From an uncultured Campylobacter sp. (lineage in GTDB: Bacteria > Campylobacterota > Campylobacteria > Campylobacterales > Campylobacteraceae), in assembly GCF_938040115.1 (NCBI RefSeq), contig NZ_CALHXD010000016.1, positions 1-32,046 of the forward strand: a stretch of DNA of 32,046 nt. The letters run 5' to 3'. The position numbers were made by a program, and so were the translations under genes. Positions 24,559 to 31,451 of this stretch are shown in pieces. Positions within the stretch are counted from its first letter, which is position 1, and each line of letters begins with the position of its first letter. The notes under the pieces were generated by a model. It did no database searches and had not been told where the DNA came from. It worked only from the letters and a program-made list of their open reading frames with translations.

Positions 24559-25781
24559 TGAAAATCATAAATTTAAAAGCCGCAAATTTACAAATCCCTG
24601 CCGTTTACGAGGCGAGCAAAACCCTGCCTGCCGTGAGTCTAAAGCTTATTTTTAAGGTCGCCGGAGCTTGCGCGGAGGAGAAGGCCGGACTTGCTAAAAT
24701 CGTCGCGAAAATTTTTGACGAAGGCACGCTAAGTAAGGGCGCGGCGGGCTTTGCCAAAGAGCTTGAAACGCGCGCGATTAGTCTTTACGCGAGTGCTGGA
24801 TTTGAGACATTTGCGTTTGAGCTAAACTGCCTAAAGGAGCACTTTTCTTTTGCGCTTGCCAAGCTAAAAGAGCTTTTAGAGGAGCCAAATTTAAGCCAAA
24901 AAAGCTTTGAAAAGGTGCGAACTTTGACGCTGGGCGAAATTTCTGGCAACGAGAGCGACTACGACTATCTAGCTAGAGTCGCGCTAAACGGGCTGCTATA
25001 TCCCGGTACAAATCTAGCAAGACCTAGCATCGGCACGAAGCAAAGCGTGGAGAGTATAACGCTAGAGGACGTTAAAAACTTCATCTCTAGCAAGCTTGAT
25101 CTGGCAAATTTATTTGTAGTGCTAGGCGGCGAAGTGACGCCGTGGGAGCTAAATTTGGACGAGATTTTAAGCTCGCTAAAGCAGGGCGAAGCGCGCGAAC
25201 TAAAACTGCTAAAAACCGATGAAAAATGCGGCCAAAAGTCCATCATCAAGCCTAGCGAGCAAGCCTATATCTACTTTGGCGCGCCTTTTGACGTTTGCCG
25301 AGAGGAGCGCTATAAGGCTAAGGTCGCGACGTTTATTTTGGGCGAGGGCGGCTTTGGCAGTAGGCTGATGGAGGAGATCCGCGTGAAGCGGGGGCTAGCG
25401 TATTCGGCGTATGCTAGGAGCGAATTTGCGCTCAGCCACTTGCAAATTTGGGGCTACCTGCAAACCAAAAACGAAAGCAGGAGCGAGGCGGTTGCGGTCG
25501 TAAAAGACGAATTTTCAAAATTCGTCAAAAACGGCGTAAAGGCTGGCGAACTAGTGCAAGCCAAAAGATTTTTGCTAGGCTCGCAGCCGCTACGCCAAGA
25601 GACGCTTTTTAACCGCTTAAATATCGCTCAAAGCGAGTTTTATAACGGCTTTAAGCTAGGAAATTTTAAAGACGAGCTAGAAAAAATCTCAAAGCTAAAG
25701 CTTGCTGAGCTAAACGCGTTTATCGCGGAGCACGCGGAGATAGAAAAGCTCAGTTTTGCCGTGCTTTACAATGAAATTTGA
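24558..25781 (+). CDS. M16-family protein lacking the zinc-binding motif
   Basis: A 407-residue protein with the two-domain M16B layout. The first domain has GLAKIVAKIFDEGT where active members have the zinc-binding HxxEH, so the zinc ligands are missing. The second domain keeps the arginine/tyrosine substrate motif in GFGSRLMEEIRVKRGLAYSA (about residues 262-281). Some M16B enzymes are heterodimers of one zinc-binding and one R/Y-bearing subunit, so this may be the non-catalytic partner of a protease encoded elsewhere. I chose ATG at 24558, in a TGATG overlap with the mqnC stop, over a TTG one codon earlier. Confidence 0.88.
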   Translation: MKIINLKAANLQIPAVYEASKTLPAVSLKLIFKVAGACAEEKAGLAKIVAKIFDEGTLSKGAAGFAKELETRAISLYASAGFETFAFELNCLKEHFSFALAKLKELLEEPNLSQKSFEKVRTLTLGEISGNESDYDYLARVALNGLLYPGTNLARPSIGTKQSVESITLEDVKNFISSKLDLANLFVVLGGEVTPWELNLDEILSSLKQGEARELKLLKTDEKCGQKSIIKPSEQAYIYFGAPFDVCREERYKAKVATFILGEGGFGSRLMEEIRVKRGLAYSAYARSEFALSHLQIWGYLQTKNESRSEAVAVVKDEFSKFVKNGVKAGELVQAKRFLLGSQPLRQETLFNRLNIAQSEFYNGFKLGNFKDELEKISKLKLAELNAFIAEHAEIEKLSFAVLYNEI

Positions 25782-27687
25782 TGAAAAAGACAAAATCAAT
25801 CTAAAAAAAATCGGCGTAACCACTCTGCTCGACCTAGCGCTTAAGCTTCCTAAAAGCTTCGAGGATACGAGCCTGGCCGCCGCGCCAAAAGACGGACACG
25901 TGAGCGTCGCCGTAGAGATAAAAAGCGCGTATCGCCAGGGCGGGATGCTGCACGCCGTATGCTGGTGCGAGGCGTGGAAGCAAAACGTCAAGATCGTGAT
26001 TTTTAATGCCAAGCCTTGGCATCACGGCGCTTTTAAAGTCGGCAAAAGCGTAATTGTAAGCGGCAAATGCGCCTACGCCTACGGCTCGTGGCAGCTAACA
26101 AATCCAAAAATCGTCACGAAAATAAACGAAATCATACCCAAATACAAACTCTCTCTCAGAGACGATTCGTTTAAAAATTTGATCCAAAAGTACGTAAATT
26201 CGCCAAATTTGATCGAGGCGGGACTCACGCCTAGGGAGGCTGAGTTTTTGCTAGATCTGCACAGAGGAGACGAAAAAAGCGTCGCGATACTAGATGCTCT
26301 CGTGCGAGAAAAAGCGGGCGAAGAGGTGTTAAAATTCGTAGAAATTTACAACTACCTAAAAAAACTAAATGCTAAAAAAACTCGCTTTAAGGCGCCTAAA
26401 GTCAAGCTTTTTGATATCTCTTCGTGGCTTAAAAATTTGCCATTTGCGCCGACTTCCGACCAGCTAAACGCTATCGCTGATTTGCGCGCGGACTTTAGCG
26501 GCAAGGAGGCGGTGCGACGCGTCGTGATGGGCGATGTCGGTAGCGGCAAGACGCTTGTTATGCTAGCTGCCGCGCTTAGCGTCTATCCTCAGCCTGCGCT
26601 CATCATGGCGCCCACATCGATACTGGCCGAGCAAATTTACGCCGAGGCGGCGCGCTTGCTGCCGGATTTTATGCGCGTTTTGCTTGTTAAAAGCGGCGAT
26701 AAACCCGAATTTGACGGCATAAATCTCATCATCGGCACGCACGTTTTGCTATATCAAAGCTTACCCGCAGCGCCGCTTGTTATGATAGACGAGCAGCACC
26801 GCTTCGGCTCTAATCAACGCGAGAAAATCAACGCTCTAGCTAGCGGGGAGCTCGGGCGAGACCTGCAGCTCGACGAAGCGGACGGTGAATTTGAGGGCAA
26901 ATTTGAGGAGGACGAACGGTCAAATTTGACTGAAATCTCGCCCCAAAACCGGCAGGCAAAAACGGCGAGAGAGACCAGGGCCCACGTCGTACAGTTTTCT
27001 GCAACGCCGATTCCGCGCACGCTAAGCATGATACAAAGTAGCTTCGCGGAGTTTAGTTTCCTAAAGCAGATGCCTTTTGAAAAGCATATCCACACGCAAA
27101 TTTTGCAAAGTGCGGACTTTGGCGAGTTGCTAGCGCATATCAAGGCGCAAATCGCTAAAGGCAAGCAGGTCGCCGTGATATATCCGCTGGTTGAGAGCAG
27201 CGAAAACTCGAACTATCAGGGGCTAGAGGAAGCGCAGGGGTTTTGGCGAGCAAATTTCGCAAACGTCTACGTCACGCACGGTAAGGATAAGGAAAAAGAG
27301 CAAGTGCTGCGCGAATTTCGCGAGCGCGGAGACGTGCTGCTATCGACGACGGTGGTCGAGGTCGGCATCTCGCTGCCCAGGCTTAGCACGATCGTGATCG
27401 TGGGCGCGGAGAGGCTAGGACTAGCGAGCCTACATCAGCTGCGCGGACGAGTAGGGCGAAACGGCGGGAGCGGATTTTGCTTTTTATTTACAAAGCTCAA
27501 AAATCCGCCGTCGCGCCTGAGGGAGTTTTGCGAGACGCTGGACGGCTTTAAGATCGCCGAGATAGACCTCAAAAATCGCCAAAGCGGCGACATCCTAAAC
27601 GGCGCGTTTCAGCACGGCGCGACGTTTGAATACTACGACTACGAAGAGGAAATCACGCAGGCGGCGAAGGATAGACTGGGGATTTAG
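25771..27687 (+). CDS. recG: ATP-dependent DNA helicase RecG
   Basis: A 638-residue helicase that remodels stalled replication forks and branched DNA. An N-terminal wedge/OB region is followed by the helicase motifs: Walker A GDVGSGKT (254-261), DEQH (340-343), SATPIPRTL (410-418), and the late LLSTTVVEVGIS and HQLRGRVGR. Between DEQHRFG and SATPIPRTL there is an extra acidic stretch of some 45 residues (about 357-403) not usual in RecG, whose DNA carries AAATTT motifs. The ATG at 25771 starts the natural N-terminus; five codons upstream are also open. It overlaps the M16 gene by 11 bases. Confidence 0.95.
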   Translation: MKFDEKDKINLKKIGVTTLLDLALKLPKSFEDTSLAAAPKDGHVSVAVEIKSAYRQGGMLHAVCWCEAWKQNVKIVIFNAKPWHHGAFKVGKSVIVSGKCAYAYGSWQLTNPKIVTKINEIIPKYKLSLRDDSFKNLIQKYVNSPNLIEAGLTPREAEFLLDLHRGDEKSVAILDALVREKAGEEVLKFVEIYNYLKKLNAKKTRFKAPKVKLFDISSWLKNLPFAPTSDQLNAIADLRADFSGKEAVRRVVMGDVGSGKTLVMLAAALSVYPQPALIMAPTSILAEQIYAEAARLLPDFMRVLLVKSGDKPEFDGINLIIGTHVLLYQSLPAAPLVMIDEQHRFGSNQREKINALASGELGRDLQLDEADGEFEGKFEEDERSNLTEISPQNRQAKTARETRAHVVQFSATPIPRTLSMIQSSFAEFSFLKQMPFEKHIHTQILQSADFGELLAHIKAQIAKGKQVAVIYPLVESSENSNYQGLEEAQGFWRANFANVYVTHGKDKEKEQVLREFRERGDVLLSTTVVEVGISLPRLSTIVIVGAERLGLASLHQLRGRVGRNGGSGFCFLFTKLKNPPSRLREFCETLDGFKIAEIDLKNRQSGDILNGAFQHGATFEYYDYEEEITQAAKDRLGI

Positions 27688-28048
27688 CTAAGTTTGTCCT
27701 TGAATCGGCAAAATTGGCTACTTGCTTGAGTGTTTTTCGTATTTAAATTTGAAACAAAACCGGTAAAAATTTGTGTTCAAGATTTTATGATTTTCAAAAT
27801 TTGATTGAAATGAAATTTGAAGATGATTTTTGTAGCATTTTTGGCTTGATTAAAACCCCAAAAGTGTGTAGTTTTGTGATTACTATATAGCTTTACTTGT
27901 ATATTATTGGGCGGAATCGGCGCAAAACTAAATGCTTGCGGTTGAGGCTTTTTATAAAAGCTAGAGATTACTAATTTTGGCTCATATTTAAATATGGTTT
28001 TTATACAGGGCAACTCAAAAAGCGAAGTTGTAAATTTAAAAAGTGGAT
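27688..28048. other. 361-base AT-rich region between recG and the tRNA array
   Basis: No gene is recognised. The stretch is visibly richer in AT than its surroundings. One minus-strand frame (27777-28013) is open but has no ribosome site or domain. Next to the tRNA end is a weak hairpin (CAACT/AGTTG on the minus strand, about 28012-28031) that may end the tRNA transcript. Confidence 0.4.
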
Positions 28049-28123
28049 TGGTGACCCTTACGAGAATCGAACTCGTGTTACCAACGTGAGAGGCTGGTGT
28101 CCTAACCGCTAGACGAAAGGGCC
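28049..28123 (-). tRNA. tRNA-Glu (anticodon CTC)
   Basis: A full cloverleaf with encoded CCA: acceptor GGCCCTT/AAGGGTC, anticodon stem CCAGC/GTTGG around loop CTCTCAC, T-arm ACGAG-TTCGATT-CTCGT. The D-arm (TCTAGCGGTTAGGA) is of the Glu type. Anticodon CTC reads GAG only. It is the last tRNA of the array. Confidence 0.9.
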
Positions 28124-28143
28124 AACAATGATAAAATAAATCG

Positions 28144-28219
28144 TGGTGCCCCGTGTAGGGCTCGAACCTACGACCCCATCATTAAGAGTGATATGCTCTA
28201 CCAACTGAGCTAACGAGGC
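28144..28219 (-). tRNA. tRNA-Lys (anticodon CTT)
   Basis: A full cloverleaf with CCA: acceptor GCCTCGT/ACGGGGC, anticodon loop CTCTTAA, variable region GGGGTC and T-arm GTAGG-TTCGAGC-CCTAC. Anticodon CTT reads AAG. The sequence differs from the two Lys(TTT) genes in the same array. Confidence 0.92.
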
Positions 28220-28222
28220 AAA

Positions 28223-28299
28223 TGGCGCAGCGGACGGGGCTCGAACCCGCGACCTCCGCCGTGACAGGGCGGCATTCTAACCATCTGAACTACCGCTGC
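28223..28299 (-). tRNA. tRNA-Asp (anticodon GTC), copy 1
   Basis: A full cloverleaf with CCA: acceptor GCAGCGG/CCGCTGC, anticodon stem CCGCC/GGCGG around CTGTCAC, T-loop TTCGAGC. Identical to the copy at 28482-28558. Confidence 0.95.
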
Positions 28300-28307
28300 A
28301 CCTAAAA

Positions 28308-28383
28308 TGGTGGTCGCTATAAGACTCGAACTTATGACATCCACCTTGTAAGGGTGGCGCTCTACCAACTGAGCTAAGCGACC
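28308..28383 (-). tRNA. tRNA-Val (anticodon TAC), copy 1
   Basis: A full cloverleaf with CCA: acceptor GGTCGCT/AGCGACC, anticodon stem CCACC/GGTGG around CTTACAA, T-loop TTCGAGT. Identical to the copy at 28567-28642. Confidence 0.95.
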
Positions 28384-28402
28384 CAAATTTAACAAAAATA
28401 AA

Positions 28403-28478
28403 TGGTGTCCTGTGCTGGACTCGAACCAGCGACCCCTTCATTAAAAGTGAAATGCTCTACCGACTGAGCTAACAAGAC
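28403..28478 (-). tRNA. tRNA-Lys (anticodon TTT), copy 1
   Basis: A full cloverleaf with CCA: acceptor GTCTTGT/ACAGGAC, anticodon stem TTTCA/TGAAG around CTTTTAA, variable region GGGGTC. Identical to the copy at 28745-28820. Confidence 0.95.
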
Positions 28479-28481
28479 AAA

Positions 28482-28558
28482 TGGCGCAGCGGACGGGGCT
28501 CGAACCCGCGACCTCCGCCGTGACAGGGCGGCATTCTAACCATCTGAACTACCGCTGC
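28482..28558 (-). tRNA. tRNA-Asp (anticodon GTC), copy 2
   Basis: Same sequence as 28223-28299, within the second direct-repeat copy. Confidence 0.95.
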
Positions 28559-28566
28559 ACCTAAAA

Positions 28567-28642
28567 TGGTGGTCGCTATAAGACTCGAACTTATGACATC
28601 CACCTTGTAAGGGTGGCGCTCTACCAACTGAGCTAAGCGACC
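28567..28642 (-). tRNA. tRNA-Val (anticodon TAC), copy 2
   Basis: Same sequence as 28308-28383, within the second direct-repeat copy. Confidence 0.95.
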
Positions 28643-28657
28643 GAAAAGACTAAATCG

Positions 28658-28733
28658 TGGCGACCCTTAAAGGATTTGAACCTCTGTTGCTACACTGAGA
28701 GAGTAGAGTCCTGGGCCACTAGACGAAAGGGTC
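28658..28733 (-). tRNA. Divergent tRNA-Glu-like gene (anticodon CTC)
   Basis: Acceptor GACCCTT/AAGGGTC is perfect and CCA is encoded. The D-arm (TCTAGTGGCCCAGGA) is of the Glu type. The anticodon stem CTACT/TGTAG has a T-T mismatch at 31:39, and the loop CTCTCAG gives anticodon CTC with G at position 38. The T-arm AGAGG-TTCAAAT-CCTTT includes a G-T pair. It differs widely from the Glu(CTC) gene at 28049. It may be a working but diverged tRNA or one in decay. Confidence 0.78.
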
Positions 28734-28744
28734 TATGTAAAAAA

Positions 28745-28820
28745 TGGTGTCCTGTGCTGGACTCGAACCAGCGACCCCTTCATTAAAAGTGAAATGCTCT
28801 ACCGACTGAGCTAACAAGAC
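28745..28820 (-). tRNA. tRNA-Lys (anticodon TTT), copy 2
   Basis: Same sequence as 28403-28478. It is the first tRNA of the array, 24 bases after the -10 box of the consensus promoter. Confidence 0.95.
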
Positions 28821-28843
28821 ATTTTTTCAAAAAACGAAACGTG

Positions 28844-28872
28844 ATTATATATAAAAAAGGCTGATTTGTCAA
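28844..28872 (-). promoter_or_regulatory. Consensus sigma-70 promoter of the tRNA array
   Basis: On the minus strand, TTGACA (28872-28867), a 17-base spacer and TATAAT (28849-28844): a perfect match to both hexamers at the ideal spacing. Transcription would start near 28837, about 17 bases before the first tRNA-Lys. A complete -35 box is rare in Campylobacter promoters, which fits the very high output needed for a nine-tRNA transcript. Confidence 0.9.
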
Positions 28873-28950
28873 GACAAAAAGCCGCTGTTTTTCAAATTTA
28901 GCCTCAAATTTGATTTATTTTGACAAATTTTGCATTCGTCAAAAACGCAT

Positions 28951-28994
28951 AAAAAGTCAAATTTGGCCCAAATTTAAAAAGGTCAAATTTGACT
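28951..28994 (-). terminator. Likely glnA terminator made of an inverted pair of GTCAAATTTG motifs
   Basis: On the minus strand AGTCAAATTTG (28994-28984) pairs perfectly with CAAATTTGACT (28965-28955) over 11 bp around an 18-base loop, followed by further T residues (28954-28951). It begins 36 bases after the glnA stop. Six AAATTT copies lie between 28894 and 28990. Confidence 0.6.
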
Positions 28995-29029
28995 GAAAAA
29001 CTAAAAAAGGATTTTAGCGTCCCTTAAAT

Positions 29030-30460
29030 TTAGCAAGAAAAGCAAGTCTTAAACTCATACGGAGTAGGTCGCGCTTCGTACGGCCATACTTGGCTTTCAA
29101 ATTTATAATGCTGATACGCATTTATAAACGTCGGTGTCATGATTGGACGCAAATATTCGTTGTCGCGAATTAGCGCTTCCAGGCTGCCTCTTAACGTATG
29201 AGGGAGCTGCTCGATACCGCGCTCGCGGATCTCGTCAAGCGTGAGTTTAAATAAATTTTCATCCATCGGGCCGACCGGCTCCATCTTGTGTTTTACGCCG
29301 TCAAGTCCCGCCATCAGCATCGCTGAAAAGGCCAAATACGGGTTTGCAGTTCCGTCAGGGAAGCGCATCTCGGCGCGGACTGATTTTTCTCCCGAGCCGT
29401 ACGGGATACGGATCGAGGCTGAGCGGTTTTGGCTAGAATACGTTAGGATTGACGGCGCTTCAAAGCCTGGTATTAGGCGCTTGTAGCTGTTTGTGCTAGG
29501 GTTTGTAAACGCCGCGACGCTCCTTGCGTGTTTTAAAATTCCGCCGATATACCAACGTGCAAAATCGCTTAAATTTGCGTATTTTCCTTCGCCGTAGAAC
29601 AAGTTTTTGCCGTCTTTCCATACAGACTGATGCACGTGCATGCCGCTGCCGTTGTCGCCGTAAAGCGGTTTTGGCATAAACGTCGCAGTTTTTCCGTTTA
29701 GGTGTGCGACCATTTTAACGACGTATTTGTAAATTTGCACGTTATCGGCAGCTTCGAGAAGGGTTCCAAATTTAACGCCAAGCTCGCCTTGACCTTGCGC
29801 AACCTCGTGATGTCCTAGCATGACTTCTAGGCCAACTTGTTCTAAAACCTGCATCATTTCCGCACGCAGATCGACCATGCTATCGGTCGGTTGCGTCATC
29901 AGATAGCCGCCTTTTCTTCTTGGGCGGTGGCCGGTGTTGTAGCTATCTTTAAAGTCTCTAGCGTCGTTCCATTCGCCTTCTTCGCTGTCCACTTCAAACA
30001 TCGCGCAGTTTGGGCTGTCTACTATTTTTACGTTATCAAATATAAAAAACTCGTTCTCCGGCCCAAAATACGCCACATCGCCCATGCCGCTCTCTTTTAC
30101 GTAGGCCATGGCTTTTTTGGCTATCGAGCGCGGGCATTTTTCGTAAATTTGCCCCTTATAAATGTCGTAAATATCGGCAAAAACCACGACCGTAACGTCG
30201 GCGGTGAAAGGATCCAAAAAGGCGCTGGTTGCCTCAGGACACATCAGCATGTCGCTTCTTTCGATCGGTTGCCACCCTCCTAGCGAGCTCGCATCCATCG
30301 GTATGCCGTTTACGAAATGATCTTTTTCTACGAATTTTATGTTATAAGATATGCTGTGCCAAGCGCCGTTCATATCGGTAAATCTAAAATCCACGAATTT
30401 AACCTCGTGCTCTTTGCAAAAATCAAAAAAATGATCGACGCTTTTTACGAATTTTCCCAT
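29030..30460 (-). CDS. glnA: Glutamine synthetase, type I
   Basis: A 476-residue enzyme that joins ammonia to glutamate with ATP, the main entry of nitrogen into amino acids. The family motifs are clear: FTDMNGAWHSIS near the N-terminus, FGPENEFFIFD (132-142), GHHEVAQGQGELG (216-228), KPLYGDNGSGMHVHQS (264-279), and NPSTNSYKRL (320-329). The segment matching the E. coli adenylylation loop NLYDLP reads NLFKL, with Phe404 in place of the modified tyrosine, so control by adenylylation is not possible at that site. The protein ends CFSC. The ATG follows AGGAG; a likely terminator lies downstream. Confidence 0.97.
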   Translation of the reverse strand: MGKFVKSVDHFFDFCKEHEVKFVDFRFTDMNGAWHSISYNIKFVEKDHFVNGIPMDASSLGGWQPIERSDMLMCPEATSAFLDPFTADVTVVVFADIYDIYKGQIYEKCPRSIAKKAMAYVKESGMGDVAYFGPENEFFIFDNVKIVDSPNCAMFEVDSEEGEWNDARDFKDSYNTGHRPRRKGGYLMTQPTDSMVDLRAEMMQVLEQVGLEVMLGHHEVAQGQGELGVKFGTLLEAADNVQIYKYVVKMVAHLNGKTATFMPKPLYGDNGSGMHVHQSVWKDGKNLFYGEGKYANLSDFARWYIGGILKHARSVAAFTNPSTNSYKRLIPGFEAPSILTYSSQNRSASIRIPYGSGEKSVRAEMRFPDGTANPYLAFSAMLMAGLDGVKHKMEPVGPMDENLFKLTLDEIRERGIEQLPHTLRGSLEALIRDNEYLRPIMTPTFINAYQHYKFESQVWPYEARPTPYEFKTCFSC

Positions 30461-30545
30461 TTTTCGCTCCTGTGTTTATTGATTTCGTAATTTTATCATA
30501 AAATTTTACTTTTAAGATTAATTTAAATAATTTTTTCTACCCGAT

Positions 30546-31325
30546 CTAAAATTTTACAAATTCTCTATCGCGGTTTTTAAATACCGCACATTTTGTAAAG
30601 CCCAAATTTCTGGCGATTTGCTCGCATTTTTCGCCGTTTAGGCCGACTTGATCCTTTGCGTGAGCATCCGAGCCAAACGTAATAGGCATGTCTTTTTCGG
30701 CGATCATTTCTAGTAAATTTACGCTCGGATACTGCTCGCCGATCGGTTTTCTAAAACCGGCTGCATTTATCTCCACCGTCAAATTTGCCTTTTTTATCGC
30801 ATTGATGGCGTCTTTAGCAAGGATTCTAACGTCTGTTTTTGGCATAAATTTAAACACTTTTAGCAAGTCTACATGCCCGACGATGTCAAATTTGCCAGAC
30901 TTCGCCATCTTTTCGACGCAGTAAAAATAATCCCGCCAAATTTGATCTATGTCGCGCTTTTTATATTCGCCGATAAATTCGGGATTGTCAAAGCCCCAGC
31001 CGCCCAAAAAATGCACCGAACCGATTAGGTAATCAACCTTGCGCGTTAAAACCCGCTCGTCCATAAAGCCCTCTAAAAAATCGACTTCGTAGCCAAGCAA
31101 AATTTTGATCCGTCCGTCAAATTCGCCTCTGAGGCGCAAAATCTCGCTCTCGTAAGAGGGCATTTGCGAAAATTCCATACGGTACGCTTCGTCAAATTTC
31201 ATCGGCGCGTGATCGCTAAATCCAAAATACTCGCAGCCCGAATTTATCGCGCTTAAAACATACTCTCTAGGCTTATCCACGGCGTGTTTACAAAGCGGCG
31301 TGTGGTTGTGCAGATCGACTCTCAT
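30546..31325 (-). CDS. PHP-domain phosphatase, histidinol-phosphatase (HisJ/HisK) type
   Basis: A 259-residue PHP-family enzyme. The metal-binding motifs appear in order: DLHNHTPLCKH (4-14), GFSDHAP (35-41), GYEVDF (78-83), GSVHFLGGWGFDNPE, GHVDLLKVF, EINAAGFRKPIGEQYPS and FGSDAHAKDQVG. This order and the GxxxPxxEQYP-like segment match the HisJ/HisK histidinol-phosphate phosphatases, which take part in histidine synthesis. A different phosphoester cannot be excluded. The ATG follows AAGGA. It lies upstream of glnA on the same strand. Confidence 0.85.
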   Translation of the reverse strand: MRVDLHNHTPLCKHAVDKPREYVLSAINSGCEYFGFSDHAPMKFDEAYRMEFSQMPSYESEILRLRGEFDGRIKILLGYEVDFLEGFMDERVLTRKVDYLIGSVHFLGGWGFDNPEFIGEYKKRDIDQIWRDYFYCVEKMAKSGKFDIVGHVDLLKVFKFMPKTDVRILAKDAINAIKKANLTVEINAAGFRKPIGEQYPSVNLLEMIAEKDMPITFGSDAHAKDQVGLNGEKCEQIARNLGFTKCAVFKNRDREFVKF

Positions 31326-31419
31326 TTTTATCCTTAAATATTTTGCAAATGCTACCTAAAATTTAATAAATTTAAGGATAAAGTTTGGGTTTTTAAACTT
31401 ATATTTCGTTAATTTTCTA

Positions 31420-31425
31420 TATAAT
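31420..31425 (+). promoter_or_regulatory. -10 box of cheZ
   Basis: A perfect TATAAT, 26 bases before the cheZ ATG, preceded by a T-rich stretch but no clear -35 box, as usual for Campylobacter sigma-70 promoters. No sigma-28 or sigma-54 pattern is seen here. Confidence 0.6.
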
Positions 31426-31451
31426 CAGCCCAAATTTAAATAGGAGTTTTT

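Larger units (their letters stand above)
28219..28383 (-). repeat. 165-base direct repeat, copy 1 (Val-Asp tRNA block)
   Basis: Identical, base for base as far as I can read, to 28478-28642. It spans a complete tRNA-Asp and tRNA-Val and the spacer between them. The offset is 259 bases, so the duplicated unit also takes in a Lys-type tRNA. Confidence 0.9.
28478..28642 (-). repeat. 165-base direct repeat, copy 2 (Val-Asp tRNA block)
   Basis: Second copy of 28219-28383, again with one tRNA-Asp and one tRNA-Val. The flanks differ beyond the ends. The match includes the spacers, which shows a recent duplication or gene conversion within the array. Confidence 0.9.

Noticed and set aside
27777..28013. 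Open frame of 78 codons after recG
   Set aside because: AT-rich chance frame with no ribosome site and no domain.
28210..28395. Open frame of 61 codons inside the tRNA array
   Set aside because: It is a read-through of tRNA genes, which explain the sequence fully.
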